Below, piece by piece: positions 8,975-18,059 of a DNA stretch of 64,000 nucleotides. How positions within the stretch are numbered: the first letter of the stretch is position 1; every line of letters starts with the position of its first letter. The notes beneath the pieces are model-generated. The model worked only from the letters and a program-made list of their open reading frames with translations, ran no database searches and was not told where the DNA came from. This DNA comes from Pelodictyon phaeoclathratiforme BU-1 (GTDB lineage: Bacteria > Bacteroidota > Chlorobiia > Chlorobiales > Chlorobiaceae). Both the position numbers and the translations under genes were made by a program. The DNA lies in NCBI RefSeq assembly GCF_000020645.1, contig NC_011060.1:1114501-1178500 (forward strand), read 5' to 3'.

Positions 8975-10408
8975 TTATTCAGGAATTTTTTTTAAACATT
9001 CTGTTAAAAGATTTTTCAGGTTACCAAAGCTTCCATTACTGAGCAGGACAACTACATCATTTTCATTCAGTTGCGGGTGAAGAAATTCTACAATATCAGC
9101 CGGATAGTTGGTCGGGTTTTCGCCTGCGAGAAAGACATCCTTTCCCTGATTTTGCAGCTCCTGTTTCAGCCGTCCGGTATTCAGTGATTGCTCGGCTCCG
9201 TAGCGTTCAGGCCGATGAACCATTCCCATGACAACAATTGAAGCCGGGCCAAAACACTCTGCAAGTTCCTGCTGGAAGATGTTTCGGGTGGTAGTGTTTG
9301 AGCGAGGTTCAAAACAGGCAATAATCCGTCTTCCGGTATACAGCTCTCCCAGAGCTTCAAGAGTTACCCGGATGGCTGTCGGATGATGGGCGAAATCCTC
9401 AACGAGTGTGATGTTATGCGCATAGGTGCCGACAATTTCCATACGCCGTTTCGGGCGCTTAAAGAGAGGCATGGCGCGTATGATGGCTTCAACAGAAAGA
9501 CCACTGTGGGTTGCTGCAGCAATTGCTGCAAGGGAGTTCATGATATTGTAGTTGCCGAAGAGGGGTATGCGGATGCTGCCGAGGAGAGTTCCCTGATAGA
9601 GAAGGTCAAAGGTTGATGCCTCGCTGTCTGCCGACAGGTTACAGGCGCTCCACTCTGACTCCCTGGTCAAACCAAACCGCTCAACCCTGCAAAATGCCCT
9701 GGAGGCAACTTCAAGAGCAACCTTGTCATCACCATTCACCAGCAGAGTTCCGTTACCGGGGATCAGATTGACAAAAAGCCTGAAACTGCGTTTGATATCC
9801 TCAAGAGAGTCGAAAATATCGGCGTGATCAAATTCAATATTATTAATGATGGCGATGTCGGGGCGGTAAAGCAGGAACTTGCTTCGTTTGTCGAAAAAGG
9901 CGGTATCGTATTCATCACCCTCCGTCACAAAAAAGCCCTCTTCACTGCGCCCTGAAGCCCGGCAGCCAAGAGAAAAGTTTTCAGGGATGCCTCCAACCAG
10001 AAATCCCGGTTTGAGCCCGCCATGTTCAAGCAACCAGGCGACAAGAGAGGTTGTGGTTGTTTTGCCGTGGGTGCCCGCCACCACAATGGAGCTGTTATGG
10101 GCGATCAGGTGGCGTCGAACCAGCTCCGGCATGGAGAGAAGCTCAAGATGATGGTTCAGGGCATATTCGAGTTCAGGGTTTCCACGGCTTATCGCATTGC
10201 CGACAATGACGAAATCCGGTGAGGCGCTCTGCAGGTTAGAATCGGAAAAACCGCTGAAATAGCGGATATTATGGTCGTCAAGATAGCTGCTCATAGGCGG
10301 ATAGAGCTGCGTATCAGAGCCGCTGATGGCATGACCTGCGTGGGAAAGTGCGACGGCAACGGATGCCATTGCCGTACCTCCGATACCGAGAAAATAGAAG
10401 GAACTCAT
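8975..10408 (-). CDS. mpl: UDP-N-acetylmuramate:L-Ala-gamma-D-Glu-meso-DAP ligase
   Basis: Reattaches the recycled murein tripeptide to UDP-MurNAc, so it serves peptidoglycan recycling in the cytosol. The product (477 residues from this start) has the Mur-ligase N-terminal Rossmann motif FLGIGGTAMASVA, the ATP loop GTHGKTTTT at about 112-120, FFVTEGDEYDTAFFDKRSKF and NNIEFDHADIF, the Mpl-specific relatives of MurC motifs. Upstream ATGs at 10456 and 10447 give up to 16 extra residues; 10408 was chosen since MSSFYFLGIGG matches the family start. MurC is the main alternative, but the EGDEYDTAFFDK segment favours Mpl. Confidence 0.88.
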   Translation of the reverse strand: MSSFYFLGIGGTAMASVAVALSHAGHAISGSDTQLYPPMSSYLDDHNIRYFSGFSDSNLQSASPDFVIVGNAISRGNPELEYALNHHLELLSMPELVRRHLIAHNSSIVVAGTHGKTTTTSLVAWLLEHGGLKPGFLVGGIPENFSLGCRASGRSEEGFFVTEGDEYDTAFFDKRSKFLLYRPDIAIINNIEFDHADIFDSLEDIKRSFRLFVNLIPGNGTLLVNGDDKVALEVASRAFCRVERFGLTRESEWSACNLSADSEASTFDLLYQGTLLGSIRIPLFGNYNIMNSLAAIAAATHSGLSVEAIIRAMPLFKRPKRRMEIVGTYAHNITLVEDFAHHPTAIRVTLEALGELYTGRRIIACFEPRSNTTTRNIFQQELAECFGPASIVVMGMVHRPERYGAEQSLNTGRLKQELQNQGKDVFLAGENPTNYPADIVEFLHPQLNENDVVVLLSNGSFGNLKNLLTECLKKIPE

Positions 10409-10704
10409 CGTTGACTGGATTGTCTGTTTCTGGTTACTGTGTTGCATCTGCAACATGCAAGCTGGCTTATAGATACATAAAAAATCGTATAGCGTGCAAG
10501 AGGAGAGCTATGAAACATGCATCCCGCACGGCTCTCACACTCTCCTTTGGCGCTCTTGTACCAACCGAGTACCAATTTTTTTTAATGTGTGGTTACGCGC
10601 ATAAAAAAAAGCTCTTCCGAAAGAATTTCCCTTATGGTGTAAAAGAATCAAATGAATCTGTATTTTACCCCAACAGTCTTAATAGATCTCAACCATTACC
10701 AGTT

Positions 10705-11820
10705 ATGCAGTTTATCGACCTGCTTTCGCAGAAAGACCGGATACGGGCAGCGCTTCTCCATCGCATTGAAGGCATACTGGATCGTGGCCAGTTTATCATG
10801 GGCCCTGAGGTGACCGAACTCGAATCACGTCTGGCCTCTTATGTTGGTTCACGTTACTGCGTCTCTTGCTCCTCAGGAACCGACGCCCTGCTCATGCCTC
10901 TCCTTGCCAAAGGGGTCGGGCCGGGAGATGCCGTGCTTACCACCCCCTTTACCTTTGTTGCAACCGCTGAAGTGATCAGTCTGGCGGGAGCAACGCCCAT
11001 CTTTGTTGATGTCTTGCCCGACACCTTCAACATGGATCCCGATCTTGTCGGTTATGCTGTCGATGATGCTGTACAGCGGGGGTTGAAACCCAAAGCGCTC
11101 ATCCCCGTCGATCTCTTCGGTCTGACAGCGGATTATGATCGTCTTCAGGCGGTTGCTGATGCTTACAGAATCTGGATTCTTGAGGATGCTGCCCAAAGTT
11201 TCGGCGCCAGCTTCAAGGGGCGCAGGGCGGGCAGTTTCGGCCTTGTTGGAGCAACCTCTTTTTTTCCGGCCAAGCCACTTGGCTGCTATGGTGATGGGGG
11301 GGCGATTTTTACCGATGACGAAGAGCTCGACACGCTTTTACGCTCCATCAGGGTGCATGGCAGCGGTATCGACAAATACAGCAACGACCGTATCGGTATC
11401 AACGGACGGCTTGATTCAATCCAGGCGGCAGTGCTGCTCGAAAAGCTCACCATCTTTGATGACGAACTTGAAGCTCGCCAGCGCATAGCCGATCTCTACA
11501 GCGAGAGGCTGCAGGGCCGGTTTATCGTTCCTCATATTCCAGCACACTACCGCTCTGCATGGGCGCAATACTCTCTGCTTGCCGCCTCATCTGCTGAGCG
11601 GGATCAGCTCATGCAGGCCTTGCAGCAGGAAGGAATTCCAACGATGATCTATTACAAGATTCCCCTCCATCTCCAGAAAGCCTACGATTTTCTCGGCTAT
11701 AAAGCCGGAGATTATCCCGTTTCGGAAGAGCTGAGCAGCCGAATTTTTTCGCTCCCGATGCACCCTTATCTCAAGGAAGAGGATGTTGAGCGTATCTGTT
11801 CCCTGCTTCTGTCGGCCTGA
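10705..11820 (+). CDS. DegT/DnrJ/EryC1/StrS aminotransferase (WbpE-like)
   Basis: PLP-dependent enzyme that probably transfers an amino group to a nucleotide-bound keto-sugar for surface polysaccharide. The 371-residue core has GPEVTELE, CVSCSSGTDAL (cofactor phosphate site), TPFTFVATAEVI, EDAAQSFGA and the PLP lysine in FFPAKPLGCYGDGG, close to WbpE/WlbC-type enzymes. The frame stays open upstream to 10348, and an ATG at 10510 has a good AGGAG site, but those 65 residues look unlike the family, and the region to 10456 is antisense to mpl, so MQFIDL at 10705 is preferred. Region 10409-10704 is otherwise empty and must hold the divergent promoters. No other sugar genes adjoin it. Confidence 0.85.
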   Translation: MQFIDLLSQKDRIRAALLHRIEGILDRGQFIMGPEVTELESRLASYVGSRYCVSCSSGTDALLMPLLAKGVGPGDAVLTTPFTFVATAEVISLAGATPIFVDVLPDTFNMDPDLVGYAVDDAVQRGLKPKALIPVDLFGLTADYDRLQAVADAYRIWILEDAAQSFGASFKGRRAGSFGLVGATSFFPAKPLGCYGDGGAIFTDDEELDTLLRSIRVHGSGIDKYSNDRIGINGRLDSIQAAVLLEKLTIFDDELEARQRIADLYSERLQGRFIVPHIPAHYRSAWAQYSLLAASSAERDQLMQALQQEGIPTMIYYKIPLHLQKAYDFLGYKAGDYPVSEELSSRIFSLPMHPYLKEEDVERICSLLLSA

Positions 11821-11912
11821 TCTATCGGTTGGCCCTCTGCAACATCGCATAGAGTCATTCGGAGAAGGGTGGACGGCAGACAATAGCAGCCTGTTAATGG
11901 CACTTTCGGGAT

Positions 11913-13226
11913 TCAGTGCTGTTCGTTCAGGTGTACTGTGCCCGGAAACTTGATACGGACGTAGATACCCGCAACCATGACCAGAGAGTTGATGGCACCG
12001 ACAACAATAAACGGTGCCTTCGGGCTCATGGAGTCAAACAATCGTCCTCCGAGTGTCGTGATGATAAGGATTCCCACGGCGCCGCTGATATTGAACATAC
12101 CGATAACCGACCCCCGCTCTGCCTTTGGCGCCTCCTGTCCGATGAGAGACTGCGAACCGAGAAAGGCGCTGATTTGCCCTATGCCGAGGAGCACGAAATT
12201 GACAATTGAAGCAGGTTCATGCGGATTGCTGATCAGCCCCAGCGAAAGATAGCCGATGCTTGCCAGTCCCATGCAGATTGTCAGTGCAGTAACCCGGTTC
12301 CATCGGTCGATAAGTGGACCGATAACCGGCGCCCAGAGCAGTGCCGCAGCCTGTGAGATAATAAAAATCATCATTCCCTTTTTGACCGCTTCGGCAGGCG
12401 CCATACCCATGGCTATTCCAGCAGTCGTTCCCCACAAAGGCAGAAAGGTGCCGATAATGGATTGATCACCCCTCGCAACAAAGGCGGCAGCGTAAGAGAG
12501 AAGGATGCGCGGATTTTTGGCACACCGGATGCCGCTGGTAACAAGAGAGCGAAGAGCAGGACGATCCTTTTTGCTCACCTCCGTGCCGCCCTTCAGACCA
12601 AAGGCAACAACCACTGCCGAAACCAGCGCAACTCCGGCAATGGCAAGATGCGTATAGAGCCCGGCATCACTGCCGCTGAACCCCTTCGCAACAAGCTGCA
12701 TCGGCAAGCCGCCGAAAAAGCTGTTCAGCACCACAATACCAAGACCATTAAGAAATCCGGTTATGGCAATCAGTTTTCCCCGCGACCGTTCAGCAGGATA
12801 GTCGATCATCACCGTCGAGAGCGCACCGGTCACCGCAACAATACCGAGTGCATAAATCATCCTGTAGAGAGTTAAATCAAAAACGGATCGTGAAAGCGGA
12901 TAGAGCGCATAAGCCACTGCAAGCAGAAAAAAACCGGCGCTGTAGACCGGTTTTCGCCCGATACGATCCATCAGAACCCCGGCAGGCACAAAAAAGAGCA
13001 GCGTGACAACTTCCGTCCAGAAAACCAGATTGCCGCTGATGGTTCCCTGCTGCGAAGTGGGAATTTTCAGATGCTCGTTGAGGATATAAGCCTGACCGAT
13101 CGAGACAAAGGTGACCAGCCCGATAGAAAAGAAAGCCGCATAGAGATAGGTCAGAGCGTGGCGGGGCAGCACCGACGGCGCCAGAGTAATCGGCCCCATT
13201 TTATGGAGGGTTGATGGTTCGTTCAT
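11913..13226 (-). CDS. Major facilitator superfamily transporter
   Basis: Inner-membrane secondary transporter of 437 residues with about 12 membrane segments. The hallmark loop between helices 2 and 3 reads GVLMDRIGRKPVYSAG and a weaker copy (GPLIDRWNRVTAL) occurs in the second half, as in MFS drug/metabolite carriers. The substrate cannot be told. It lies 19 bases downstream of the alpha/beta hydrolase gene on the same strand, so the two are probably one operon and may act on the same compound. Confidence 0.85.
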   Translation of the reverse strand: MNEPSTLHKMGPITLAPSVLPRHALTYLYAAFFSIGLVTFVSIGQAYILNEHLKIPTSQQGTISGNLVFWTEVVTLLFFVPAGVLMDRIGRKPVYSAGFFLLAVAYALYPLSRSVFDLTLYRMIYALGIVAVTGALSTVMIDYPAERSRGKLIAITGFLNGLGIVVLNSFFGGLPMQLVAKGFSGSDAGLYTHLAIAGVALVSAVVVAFGLKGGTEVSKKDRPALRSLVTSGIRCAKNPRILLSYAAAFVARGDQSIIGTFLPLWGTTAGIAMGMAPAEAVKKGMMIFIISQAAALLWAPVIGPLIDRWNRVTALTICMGLASIGYLSLGLISNPHEPASIVNFVLLGIGQISAFLGSQSLIGQEAPKAERGSVIGMFNISGAVGILIITTLGGRLFDSMSPKAPFIVVGAINSLVMVAGIYVRIKFPGTVHLNEQH

Positions 13227-13245
13227 GCAGAGGTTATTGAGTTTT

Positions 13246-14154
13246 CTAAACGACTCTTTTCAAAAATTTCCTGACGGCCACAAGAAAGGCTTCAGGCTGT
13301 TCCTCGTGTGGCAGATGCCCGCAATCGGGTACAACTACCAGCTCAGCACAGGGAAGTTCACGGGCAAGCCGGATGCTCTCCTCTGTTTTGACGGTCAAGT
13401 CGTGTTCACCCGTAATGACGAGTGATGGCAGCGACATGGTTTTCAGCCGCTTCTCCAACTGGAGATGATGTGTTTCCAAAAAAAGCTCCCAAAAGGCTCT
13501 CGACCAGTTGCCATGCATCAGGTCACTGCGAAACTCGGCAAGAACAGCGTCGCCCAACCGCTCCTTGTTGTGCCAGAAGCCGCGAATATTACGGTCGTAG
13601 AGTCTGGTGATGAGGAATTTCATCAGACGAGAAAAAACCGGTGTCATGGCTTTCATGACAGGCTTCATGAAGGCAGGAACTTCACTGGTGGCATAGCCGC
13701 TGTAAATCATGGCGCCGGCAAGCACCACTCCCTCAACATGCTGCGGATGGCGGAGTGCTGTCAAAAGCGCCAGGGTGCCCCCCGTTGAATTGCCAACCAG
13801 CACCGCTTTGCTGAAACCAAGTTTTTTTATCAGTGCGATAACGAGGTCACTCTGGGCTTCAGGAGTGTAACTGACCCCTGTGGCCTTTGAGGGCAGAGGG
13901 CGTGAGGTATAACCAAAAGCAGGACGGTCGAAGGCCAGGACCGTTGTTGTTTTCGCCAGTTCATCAAATACGAGGCGCCATGAGCGGAGACTCAGAAAAC
14001 TGCCATGCAGCAGTACCACGAGCGGCTTTCCGCTGCCAGCCATCCGGTAATGAACCTTAAAGCCGTTAACCTCAATAAAGCGCTTCTCAGGAGAGGTTTG
14101 TTTCCCGTTCGTAGCGTACGTTCCCTTGGCGATCAGTGTTGCTCTTTCAGGCAT
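13246..14154 (-). CDS. Alpha/beta hydrolase
   Basis: Serine hydrolase of 302 residues with the oxyanion strand VVLLHGSFLS, nucleophile elbow VGNSTGGTLAL (Ser), acid in TGEHDLTV and histidine in CGHLPHEEQPEAF, in the right order for a complete catalytic triad. The cap domain lies around residues 150-215. No signal peptide is seen although the first 30 residues are basic. Substrate unknown; epoxide hydrolase, haloalkane dehalogenase-like and esterase activities are all possible. It precedes the MFS gene by 19 bases on the same strand. Confidence 0.85.
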   Translation of the reverse strand: MPERATLIAKGTYATNGKQTSPEKRFIEVNGFKVHYRMAGSGKPLVVLLHGSFLSLRSWRLVFDELAKTTTVLAFDRPAFGYTSRPLPSKATGVSYTPEAQSDLVIALIKKLGFSKAVLVGNSTGGTLALLTALRHPQHVEGVVLAGAMIYSGYATSEVPAFMKPVMKAMTPVFSRLMKFLITRLYDRNIRGFWHNKERLGDAVLAEFRSDLMHGNWSRAFWELFLETHHLQLEKRLKTMSLPSLVITGEHDLTVKTEESIRLARELPCAELVVVPDCGHLPHEEQPEAFLVAVRKFLKRVV

Positions 14155-14185
14155 GGTTGCAGCGGTTTATAATGCGGCCCAATTT

Positions 14186-14443
14186 TCAATGGTTTGATGA
14201 TGTAGATGCAGATATTGGTATCTCCTCGCGAATCTGCTCTTCAGGCTCCTCTCGCTGCAATTGAAACCCTGGCTCAAACTCCTCCAGAGCAGTGTCAAGC
14301 ATTGCCCATGACTTATCAATCGGCAACAGTAAAACTCCATTACCGAAATGTTTGATAAGAACATCGGTGCCCTTAAACCGGTACTCCTTGGGCAATCGGA
14401 TAGCCTGGCTCTGCCCGGATGGCAAAATGCGTGCAGTATCCAT
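14186..14443 (-). CDS. VapB/VagC-like antitoxin without a toxin
   Basis: Protein of 85 residues beginning MDTARILPSGQSQAIRLPKEYRF, the AbrB/SpoVT swapped-hairpin DNA-binding domain of VapB/VagC antitoxins, followed by a long acidic tail (EEFEPGFQLQREEPEEQIREE) of the kind that wraps a PIN toxin. The ribosome site is strong (AAGGAG, eight bases before the ATG). No PIN-domain gene follows: the next gene downstream is the alpha/beta hydrolase. It is thus an orphan, or it now serves the DUF4160/DUF2442 pair just upstream (21 bases). Confidence 0.75.
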   Translation of the reverse strand: MDTARILPSGQSQAIRLPKEYRFKGTDVLIKHFGNGVLLLPIDKSWAMLDTALEEFEPGFQLQREEPEEQIREEIPISASTSSNH

Positions 14444-14464
14444 ACTCTCTCCTTAACCGACCAT

Positions 14465-14716
14465 TTACAGTGCTGTCTCGCCATGAACCCATAATTCATG
14501 CTCGCTAATATCAATATCTTTCTGCCAAATAACTGCGTAACCACCCACATCCACCTTCACTGCACTGAACAGTGCTGCGTTTTTTAAGGGAGCAAACATC
14601 TCTTTCTCAAGCAAAGGTTTAATGTCATAGGTTTTCTTCTGATGATTATCAAATTCAACGAGAAGTGAATAATCGTCAATTGCTGTGGCACTTATGATTT
14701 TTGGATGATTCATCAT
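14465..14716 (-). CDS. DUF2442 protein
   Basis: Small protein of 83 residues (82 if the second of two adjacent ATGs is used). The sequence SLLVEFDNHQKKTYDIKPLL ... ALFSAVKVDVGGYAVIWQKDIDISEHELW fits DUF2442, whose members usually sit beside DUF4160 proteins. It starts one base after the DUF4160 stop, a sign of translational coupling. A toxin-antitoxin-like role is discussed for such pairs but is inference here. Confidence 0.8.
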   Translation of the reverse strand: MMNHPKIISATAIDDYSLLVEFDNHQKKTYDIKPLLEKEMFAPLKNAALFSAVKVDVGGYAVIWQKDIDISEHELWVHGETAL

Positions 14717-14717
14717 A

Positions 14718-14966
14718 CTAATCCAGCGGTGGGAGATTGTGAAATTCTTGCTTATTCCACATCTCTTTTAACTCAGATTGATACATTGTTGCCCATTCAT
14801 TGACCAGCTTTCGTGCTCTGCCGGGTAAATCACCTTCAATCATTTCCATGGTATCGATGTTGAACAATCCAATATGTTCTCCATAGACGGCATGAAAATG
14901 TGGTGGTGGGTGATCACCAAAAAACAATTTAATGACTATTCCGTAAAATCTGGCTATTTCAGGCAT
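14718..14966 (-). CDS. DUF4160 protein
   Basis: Protein of 82 residues with the family hallmark ARFYGIVIKLFFGDHPPPHFHAVYGE near the N-terminus (quoted in part: DHPPPHFHA). An in-frame ATG at 14978 adds four residues, but family members begin at MPxIxRFYG, so 14966 is favoured. The histidine-rich DHxPPHFHA motif could bind a metal. It heads a three-gene group with DUF2442 and the VapB-like antitoxin. Function unknown; association with mobile or addiction-type modules is the common view. Confidence 0.8.
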   Translation of the reverse strand: MPEIARFYGIVIKLFFGDHPPPHFHAVYGEHIGLFNIDTMEMIEGDLPGRARKLVNEWATMYQSELKEMWNKQEFHNLPPLD

Positions 14967-15002
14967 TTTTGAATCCATGTTTTTGTCTCAGGTTTTTTCG
15001 CT

Positions 15003-15695
15003 TCACCCCCCGCAGGGATGCAACTGCCCATCTGCCATGCGCAGGCAGCGGTCGGCGAGGGCGGCGTACTCTTCGTTGTGGGTGACGATGACGAAGGAGG
15101 TTTGGCGCTCCTTGCTCAGGCGGGCCATGAGTTCGTAGAGAATGCGGCTGTTCTGGTTGTCGAGGTTGCCGCTTGGTTCGTCGGCCAGTATCAGTTTCGG
15201 GTTGTTCATCAGGGCGCGGGCAATGGCGACGCGCTGCTGTTCACCACCGGAGAGTTCAGAGGGGAGGTGGTCGAACCGCTCCGAGAGGCCAAGGCTTGCA
15301 AGCAGCTCTCCGGCCCTTTTTTTTGCGGGCGGCAGTTTGCCGGTGGCGATGAATTCGGGCATCGCCACATTTTCGAGGGCGGTGAAGTCGGAAAGGAGGT
15401 GGTGGAACTGGAAGACGAAGCCGATTTTCCGGTTCCGGAACGTTGCCAACGCTTTTTGTGAGAGCGTGTATTTTTTATCCCGGAACAAAACTTCCTTGTC
15501 AAAGAGGATTTCGCCGCTGTCGGGTGTGTCGAGGGTGCCGAGCAGGTTGAGCAAGGTTGTTTTGCCGCTTCCTGAGGCACCGATGACGGTCACCATCTCA
15601 CCTTCGCCAAGCGTGAGATTGACTTTGCGGAGGATCTCGATGCTCTTTTTCCCCGGAAGGGTGTAGGACTTGCTGATATTTTTTGCTTCAAGCAT
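15003..15695 (-). CDS. lolD: Lipoprotein-releasing ABC transporter ATPase (LolD-like)
   Basis: Cytoplasmic ATPase that would drive LolCE to release lipoproteins from the inner membrane. The 230-residue protein has Walker A GASGSGKTT (39-47), the Q-loop in FVFQFHHLLSDFTALENV, signature LSGGEQQ (148-154), Walker B LILADEPSGNLD and H-loop THNEEYA. FQFHHLL and SGNLD are usual for the MacB/LolD group. No LolC/E gene is adjacent; instead it is the last gene of the SMR-proB-proA-lolD run, starting three bases after proA. FtsE or another MacB-type export ATPase are less likely alternatives. Confidence 0.85.
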   Translation of the reverse strand: MLEAKNISKSYTLPGKKSIEILRKVNLTLGEGEMVTVIGASGSGKTTLLNLLGTLDTPDSGEILFDKEVLFRDKKYTLSQKALATFRNRKIGFVFQFHHLLSDFTALENVAMPEFIATGKLPPAKKRAGELLASLGLSERFDHLPSELSGGEQQRVAIARALMNNPKLILADEPSGNLDNQNSRILYELMARLSKERQTSFVIVTHNEEYAALADRCLRMADGQLHPCGG

Positions 15696-15698
15696 TAT

Positions 15699-16955
15699 TT
15701 ATGCTGGTCTGGTTTGGCCGTTTCCTTCAATAATCCATTTATATGTTGTCAGCTCTTTCAGCGCCATCGGGCCTCTGGCATGGAGCTTCTGTGTACTGAT
15801 GCCGATCTCGGCGCCAAGTCCGAACTGTGCGCCGTCGGTGAAGGCGGTTGAGGTGTTGGCATAGACCACGGCGGCATCGACCCGTTTGAGGAAGGTTGCC
15901 GTTGTCTCGGGGTCAGTCGCGATGATGGCTTCGCTGTGGCGTGAGCTGTAGCGGGTGATATGCTCCAGCGCTTCTTCAAGGGAGGAAACCGTTTTTACCG
16001 ACATTTTCAGAGAAAGGAATTCGGTGCCGAAATGTTCCGGTTCAGCCTGATGGAGCAGGTCGTCAGGATAGGAGCCCTGCAGTGCCTGAAAGGCGGCCTC
16101 ATCAGCAAAGAGCATCACCTGTTTTTCCTGAAGCGGTTCTACCAGAGCAGGGAGGTCGGCGAGACGCTCCTGGTGGATCACGAGAGTATCAAGGGCGTTG
16201 CAGACGCTGGGGCGACGGGTTTTGGCGTTGAAGATGATATGCTTGCCGAGGTCAAGATCGCCGCTTTTGTCGAAATAGGTGTGCACAATGCCTGCGCCGG
16301 TTTCGATGACCGGAACCTTTGCGTTGTTACGGACAAAGTCGATCAGCTTCTGGCTTCCGCGTGGAATAATCATGTCGATATAGCCGACTGCGTTGAGCAT
16401 GACGGCGGCGGCTTCCCGTTCTGCGGGCAGCAGGTAGAGGGTATCAGGATTGATGCCATGCTGCTTCAGGACGGAGTGGATCAGTTCGACAATGGCAATA
16501 TTGGAGTACATGGCATCACTTCCTCCTTTCAGGACGGTTGCATTGCCCGATTTCAGGCAGAGCGCAAAGACGTCGAAGGTGACGTTTGGCCTTGCTTCGT
16601 AGATGATGCCGATCACGCCTATTGGTACGGTCACTTTTTTCAGGTTGAGGCCGTTCGGCAGCACCCGCTCTTCAAGCAGTGCATCAAGCGGAGAAGGGAG
16701 TGAAGCGACATTACGGATGTCGGCAGCAATGGCATCAAGACGCGATGCATTCAGCAGCAGCCGGTCAACCATGGGGTCAGCCGGATCCATTCGTTCGATA
16801 TCTTTCTGGTTTGCCTGGAGAATGGCCTCCTGGTGAGATGGTATGCTGTCGGCAAGGGCGCAGAGCAGGCTGTTGATGGTTTCGTCGGTGAGGGTGATGA
16901 TCTCCCTGCTTGCCTGCTGGACGGCTATGAGTTGTTTCGTTATCGTTTCTTTCAT
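15699..16955 (-). CDS. proA: Gamma-glutamyl phosphate reductase
   Basis: Second step of proline synthesis: reduces glutamyl-5-phosphate to glutamate-5-semialdehyde with NADPH. The 418-residue protein has the aldehyde-dehydrogenase fold with GVIGIIYEARPNVTFD, LKGGSDA and the catalytic cysteine C252 in RRPSVCNALDTLVI, plus the C-terminal AEIGISTQKLHARGPMAL signature. It is 12 bases after proB and three bases before lolD on the same strand. Confidence 0.97.
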   Translation of the reverse strand: MKETITKQLIAVQQASREIITLTDETINSLLCALADSIPSHQEAILQANQKDIERMDPADPMVDRLLLNASRLDAIAADIRNVASLPSPLDALLEERVLPNGLNLKKVTVPIGVIGIIYEARPNVTFDVFALCLKSGNATVLKGGSDAMYSNIAIVELIHSVLKQHGINPDTLYLLPAEREAAAVMLNAVGYIDMIIPRGSQKLIDFVRNNAKVPVIETGAGIVHTYFDKSGDLDLGKHIIFNAKTRRPSVCNALDTLVIHQERLADLPALVEPLQEKQVMLFADEAAFQALQGSYPDDLLHQAEPEHFGTEFLSLKMSVKTVSSLEEALEHITRYSSRHSEAIIATDPETTATFLKRVDAAVVYANTSTAFTDGAQFGLGAEIGISTQKLHARGPMALKELTTYKWIIEGNGQTRPA

Positions 16956-16967
16956 GTCGGGCAGAAT

Positions 16968-18056
16968 TCAGGTGGTGATATAGAGGTAATCGTAATGAAT
17001 CAGGGGTTTCTGATCCTGCAGACCCATGATTGCAACTGTTTTTTCCGAGCTGTATTGCGCCATACCGTAGCCGATGATGGTTCCGTCCGTCGCACAGACC
17101 TTGATGATGTCGCCTTTCAGGAAACGCCCTTCAACCGATTCAATACCGACCGGCAGCAGGCTGTTGGCTCGATCTCCGGCCACCAGGGCCATTTCAGCGC
17201 CCATGTTGACGGTGACCGCTCCCTTTTCCATCCCTTCGCTGTTTGCAATCCACCGTTTCGGGCCGTGGGTTGCCTTTTGCGGCAGAAATTTTGTGCCGGT
17301 CTGTTCTCCCTCAAGAAGCGAGAGGAGAATACCGGGAGTGCGTCCGTTGGCAATATGGACGGTGATGCCGAGACGGGAGAGTTTCTGCGCGATATGGCAC
17401 TTGGTCAACATCCCTCCTCTGCCGAATTCTGATTTTCCCGGATTGATATACTGGTGGAAATGTTTGGTCGAGGGATCAATGATGGGGATGATGGTGCCAT
17501 TGCCTGATTTCATGTCAAAAAGGCCATCAACATGCGAGAGAATGATGTAGCCCTCAACATCCATCATGGATGCAATGAGGCCGGAGAGCTCATCATTGTC
17601 GGTAAACATCAATTCGGTCACTGACACGGCATCGTTCTCATTGACAACGGGGATTATGTTTTGCTGCAGAAGGGAGCTGAAGCAGGTCTGCATGTTGAGA
17701 TAGTGCAGGCGGTCGCTGAAATCGCTCTTGGTGACCAGAATCTGGGCGGTGATCAGCCCGTGCTTTGCAAAGAGCTCGTTGTAGCTGCTGATCAGTTTGA
17801 TCTGGCCTGTAGAGGAAAGTACCTGGCGGGCCGCAACCGGCGCGATGGTTCCGGAGAGTTTGACCACCGAGCGTCCGGCGCCGACAGCTCCCGACGAGAC
17901 GAGAATGATCTGAATTCCCTGTTTTTGCAGTTCCGCAATCTGGGTGGTAAGCTGCTGGAGAATTTCAAGGTCAAGTTCGCCTTTTTTTGTGGTAATGACG
18001 TTGGTGCCGACTTTGACGACTATTTTTTTATAGAGAGGATTGATCAACTGTTTCAT
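16968..18056 (-). CDS. proB: Glutamate 5-kinase
   Basis: First step of proline synthesis: phosphorylates glutamate with ATP. The 362-residue protein has an amino-acid kinase domain (VVKVGTNVIT at 13-22, VSSGAVGAGR at about 53-61, NENDAVS, FTDNDELSGLIASMM) and a C-terminal PUA domain from about residue 275. Proline feedback inhibition is expected from the family. It sits between the SMR gene (3 bases upstream) and proA (12 bases downstream). Confidence 0.96.
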   Translation of the reverse strand: MKQLINPLYKKIVVKVGTNVITTKKGELDLEILQQLTTQIAELQKQGIQIILVSSGAVGAGRSVVKLSGTIAPVAARQVLSSTGQIKLISSYNELFAKHGLITAQILVTKSDFSDRLHYLNMQTCFSSLLQQNIIPVVNENDAVSVTELMFTDNDELSGLIASMMDVEGYIILSHVDGLFDMKSGNGTIIPIIDPSTKHFHQYINPGKSEFGRGGMLTKCHIAQKLSRLGITVHIANGRTPGILLSLLEGEQTGTKFLPQKATHGPKRWIANSEGMEKGAVTVNMGAEMALVAGDRANSLLPVGIESVEGRFLKGDIIKVCATDGTIIGYGMAQYSSEKTVAIMGLQDQKPLIHYDYLYITT

Positions 18057-18059
18057 GCG

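Noticed and set aside
10348..10704. Long N-terminal extension of the DegT aminotransferase frame
   Set aside because: The first part is antisense to mpl and the rest has no resemblance to the family; only the good ribosome site at the ATG at 10510 speaks for part of it.
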